Source of the DNA: Halotia branconii CENA392
Lineage (GTDB): Bacteria > Cyanobacteriota > Cyanobacteriia > Cyanobacteriales > Nostocaceae
Direction of reading: 5' to 3'
Assembly (NCBI RefSeq): GCF_029953635.1
Contig: NZ_CP124543.1
Span: 124,001-188,000 of the forward strand
Length of the DNA stretch: 64,000 nucleotides
Shown here: piece by piece, positions 61,738 to 64,000 of the stretch
Position numbering within the stretch: position 1 is the stretch's first letter
Layout of the letters: each line of letters begins with the position of its first letter
Notes under the pieces: model-generated
What the model was told of the DNA's origin: nothing
The model's database searches: none
What the model saw: the letters and a program-made list of their open reading frames with translations, nothing else
Translations under genes and position numbers: made by a program

Positions 61738-61935
61738 TACCCTACGGGTGACGCTCGAAGACTCGCTCTAAGCGAAGCTATGCCGCAGGCTTTACGCTGC
61801 GCTAACGTTAGTCGCTCATGGGGAGCCACTGCGTTGGGCGGGTTTCCAAGGCACTCCGTTGGGCGGCTTTGCCGACTTGAAGGAAGTGCCGCCGACTTGT
61901 AGCAAGTGGCGTGGAAACCCCCAAGACCGCGCTAA
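61738..61935. repeat. Dispersed repeat, GCGTAGC / GACCGCGCT families combined
   Basis: CTACGGGTGACGCTCGAAGA, then GTCGCTCATGGGGAGCCACT, CACTCCGTTGGGCGG, CCGACTTGAAGGAAGTGCCG and CAAGACCGCGCTAACTC. It resembles 1040-1270 with additional inserted units. Confidence 0.6.
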
Positions 61936-62012
61936 CTCACTACAAACATTGAATTTTTTACCCCGTTCTAATTAATGCTTAACGCACCAATTTATAAACA
62001 GCCTTTTGTTTA

Positions 62013-62276
62013 TCAAGTTTCGTCTTTATAAATTTTACTTCTATGCCCTACTCTAACTACACTTATTAGTAAAATATCATCATATATTTCATATATTATG
62101 CGGTAATCTCCTACTCGGATTCGATAAGAATTTTCATTACCTTTTATTTTTTTAACTTTATCTGGACGCGGTTCTATAGCCAAATCTAAAATTCTGGCAT
62201 CGATGCGTTCTTTAATATTACTTGGTAGTTTATTTAGTTGTTTTGTAGCACTTTTTGTCAATTCAATTTGATACAT
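62013..62276 (-). CDS. RelE/ParE-family toxin
   Basis: 87 residues. YQIELTKSATKQLNKLPSNIKERIDARILDL, KKIKGNENSYRIRVGDYRIIYEI and SVVRVGHRSKIYK are the RelE/ParE superfamily core with the conserved Arg and Tyr/His residues near the end. It cuts mRNA or acts on gyrase when free of antitoxin. Its ATG overlaps the antitoxin stop (TAATG), so translation is coupled. Confidence 0.88.
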   Translation of the reverse strand: MYQIELTKSATKQLNKLPSNIKERIDARILDLAIEPRPDKVKKIKGNENSYRIRVGDYRIIYEIYDDILLISVVRVGHRSKIYKDET

Positions 62277-62506
62277 TAAGCCGTTTCTTTGTTATATCCT
62301 TTATATTCATTCCAAGACACAGCACCATTGATACGTCTATCTTCTCTAGCTTCTTTAATAGCTTGCAAGTCTTCTTCATCTTCCATATCATCAATTATTT
62401 GTAAATACGCGAGTATTTCATCTAAAACACTGTCGTATGCTTGGTTTAACAACACGTTGATAGATTTAACTATTTCTTGTCTTTCTTGTTCGCTTTTCAT
62501 TGCCAT
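62276..62506 (-). CDS. Antitoxin partner of the RelE-type toxin
   Basis: 76 residues, acidic. SINVLLNQAYDSVLDEILAYLQIIDDMEDEEDLQAIKEAREDRRINGAVSW fits a short antitoxin with a C-terminal toxin-wrapping tail (AIKEAREDRRING). No clear HTH is seen. It shares one base with the toxin gene. It is 27 bp downstream of the VOC gene on the same strand. Confidence 0.82.
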   Translation of the reverse strand: MAMKSEQERQEIVKSINVLLNQAYDSVLDEILAYLQIIDDMEDEEDLQAIKEAREDRRINGAVSWNEYKGYNKETA

Positions 62507-62533
62507 TTCGCTTTATATAATAGATAGACTTTA

Positions 62534-62914
62534 TCAGTTTTCTGGTTCACAAAAAGTAATGCACACACCAGCTACATCAATAATTGCAAACTCCTTCATT
62601 CCCCAAGGTTTTGTTTGTAGCTGACCGTTCGGATGAATCATGTGTCCTCCATGTACCTGAAATTCCTGATATAGTTGCTCAATACCATCAACTTGAATGC
62701 GAAAGGTTGTCCATTCTGCAAGATGTTGATCGTCATTTTTTAGAAGAAAAATTTCTGCTGAGTCGCGCTTGACAACCGCCATAGTAATTGGGTTGCCTTC
62801 TTTGTGAATTAATTTAAAGCCAAGCTGTTGTTCATAGAAGGCGATAGATTTTTCTAAGTCATTGCCAGCCGGAATCATGGGGCTGATGTTTTTCAGTACA
62901 GGCTGTTTACTCAT
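62534..62914 (-). CDS. VOC-superfamily (glyoxalase/bleomycin-resistance-like) protein
   Basis: 126 residues. NISPMIPAGNDLEKSIAFYEQQLGFKLIHKEGNPITMAVVKRDSAEIFLL is the first beta-alpha-beta-beta-beta unit and FRIQVDGIEQLYQEFQ the second; the end carries EFAIIDVAGVCITFCE. Metal ligands are not obvious by eye. Substrate unknown. It may lead the short operon with the toxin-antitoxin pair. Confidence 0.85.
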   Translation of the reverse strand: MSKQPVLKNISPMIPAGNDLEKSIAFYEQQLGFKLIHKEGNPITMAVVKRDSAEIFLLKNDDQHLAEWTTFRIQVDGIEQLYQEFQVHGGHMIHPNGQLQTKPWGMKEFAIIDVAGVCITFCEPEN

Positions 62915-62938
62915 AAATTATATGTTCAGTATTTAAAG

Positions 62939-64000
62939 TCACCCTCTAGTTTGACTTTGCTGCACTTGCTGTAACATTTGCTCATAACTTGTTGCAGGTG
63001 CAAGACATTTCAAACCTTGACAAACTAAGGCAATGCTTCCTTCTGGTAAATTTGAGACGATACTAAACGCCGCCACAGGTAAATATTGAGGAATGAGAGA
63101 TTTAATTTGCTCAATGGTGCTACGAATTAAGGTAGAGTTACGATACCAATCTAAGGCGGTGAACAAGCTAGGACATGCTTGGGGAGCGTTACTCATGACA
63201 CTGCTAAAAGCTTTTAAACCTTGTTCAGCTAAGTCTAAATAATGTAAATTATCGGTGAGTAAAGCTAGACGGACTAAATTAGCGATCGCAACGCCGTTAG
63301 CTGATGGTGTAGCATTATCTGCATAGCTGCGTTCCCGCACGATTAAATCTTGACTGGCATCACTGGAGGTATTGTAGTAGCCACCTAATTCTACACTCCA
63401 AAGGAATTGATCAAATTCATCTTGGAGAGCGATCGCTTTTTCTAACCAGTGTTTTTGCTCAGGACAACAAGCGTATAAATCCAACAACGCTTTAATAAAT
63501 AAAGCATAATCTTCCGACTGCGCTAGTACAGTCGCTTGACCTTGATAATTCAGTCGCTGGAAACGCCCATCTATAAATTGCTGTTCCAAGATGAAAGTTG
63601 CTGCCCTTGCGGCTATTTCCAAATACAAAGGTTCTTGAAATACCCCAGCCGCCCTTGCTAACGCGGAAATCATCAAGCTATTCCAAGCCACAATCATTTT
63701 TGTATCTGTCACCGAGGGAATACGCCCAGGCCAGTTGTGAGTTTTTGCTTCTTGATTGTTACTAGCAGCAGGGAAAGTCTTCAGTGAATTTGGTGCATCA
63801 CCATAACGAGCAGTGAACAACTTACCCAATGCAATTTCTAGCGCTGCACTTAATTCTCCCGAATCACGTCTTTGCAGAACATTCTTGCCTTCAAAGTTGC
63901 CATTAGCAGTTACTGTAAACTTTTGTTGTAGTTCCGTTAGTTCTTCTGGCGTTAATAGTTGTGCTAGTTCGCTGTAACTCCAGACATAAAATGCTCCTTC
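62939..64000 (-). CDS. DUF255/thioredoxin-domain protein, C-terminal part (YyaL/SSP411 family; 5' end outside window)
   Basis: The frame is open to base 64000, so the gene continues beyond the window. The part here is the (alpha/alpha)6-barrel-like C-terminal region: EGAFYVWSYSELAQLL at the start, RIPSVTDTKMIVAWNSLMISALARAAG, GRFQRLNYQG, QSEDYALFIKALLDLY, YADNATPSANGVAIANLVRL. The N-terminal thioredoxin-like DUF255 domain should lie upstream. Function unknown; the family is linked to a glycan-processing-like fold. Confidence 0.9.
   Translation of the reverse strand, partial: EGAFYVWSYSELAQLLTPEELTELQQKFTVTANGNFEGKNVLQRRDSGELSAALEIALGKLFTARYGDAPNSLKTFPAASNNQEAKTHNWPGRIPSVTDTKMIVAWNSLMISALARAAGVFQEPLYLEIAARAATFILEQQFIDGRFQRLNYQGQATVLAQSEDYALFIKALLDLYACCPEQKHWLEKAIALQDEFDQFLWSVELGGYYNTSSDASQDLIVRERSYADNATPSANGVAIANLVRLALLTDNLHYLDLAEQGLKAFSSVMSNAPQACPSLFTALDWYRNSTLIRSTIEQIKSLIPQYLPVAAFSIVSNLPEGSIALVCQGLKCLAPATSYEQMLQQVQQSQTRG

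Overview
The window looks like chromosomal DNA of a filamentous, probably heterocyst-forming cyanobacterium (Nostocales). The signs are photosystem II genes (psbO, a Psb32-like gene), cyanobacterial FtsZ/FtsQ, a monomeric B12-dependent ribonucleotide reductase, sucrose synthase, many copies of the HIP1 octamer GCGATCGC, and abundant short tandem repeats (heptamers such as CAGTGGT) with dispersed repeats between genes. The genus cannot be fixed from sequence reading alone.

Layout. 1-5.6 kb: the 3' end of a DEAD-box helicase gene, then ftsQ and ftsZ on the minus strand, separated by an unusually long gap. 6.1-12.6 kb: a two-gene P-loop NTPase / STAND-WD40 cassette. 13.4-18.5 kb: psbO, galE, a membrane protein and an ABC exporter. 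18.6-19.8 kb: a complete IS630-type element whose transposase needs a -1 frameshift. 19.9-34.2 kb: housekeeping genes (HupE-like protein, sugar transferase, surE, psb32, DUF4346-like, RDD, rpmG-rpsR, RNB exoribonuclease, SDR, histidine phosphatase, TPR lipoprotein, AEC transporter, dapB).

34.4-41.5 kb is the most striking accessory block: a membrane zinc-ribbon protein, then a CHAT-TIR-AAA protein translationally coupled to an AAA-TM-coiled-coil-WD40 protein with 14 nearly identical repeats. The cassettes at 6-12 kb and 36-41 kb share the same back half: a membrane segment, a linker, 14 WD40 repeats and a common C-terminal cap. They differ at the front. The second couples two potential death effectors (a CHAT-type cysteine protease and a TIR NADase-like domain) to a repeat-based sensor, which fits an abortive-infection or programmed-cell-death system. 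That role is inferred.

41.7-49.6 kb: HD hydrolase, pterin dehydratase, nrdJ, a small protein with a cysteine-rich tail, and a two-partner-secretion exoprotein. 49.7-51.4 kb: an ISAzo13-like element with an A8 frameshift site, Fur-box-like palindromes and perfect hairpins near both ends, inserted into the loop of a pre-existing palindrome. 51.8-60.1 kb: sucrose synthase, a GH65 phosphorylase-phosphoglucomutase fusion and two GT4 glycosyltransferases. 60.1-60.8 kb: two small unknown genes behind a promoter carrying a perfect cyanobacterial LexA-box match. The window closes with mobA, a RelE-type toxin-antitoxin pair, a VOC protein and the 3' part of a DUF255/thioredoxin-domain gene. I saw no rRNA, tRNA or CRISPR array.
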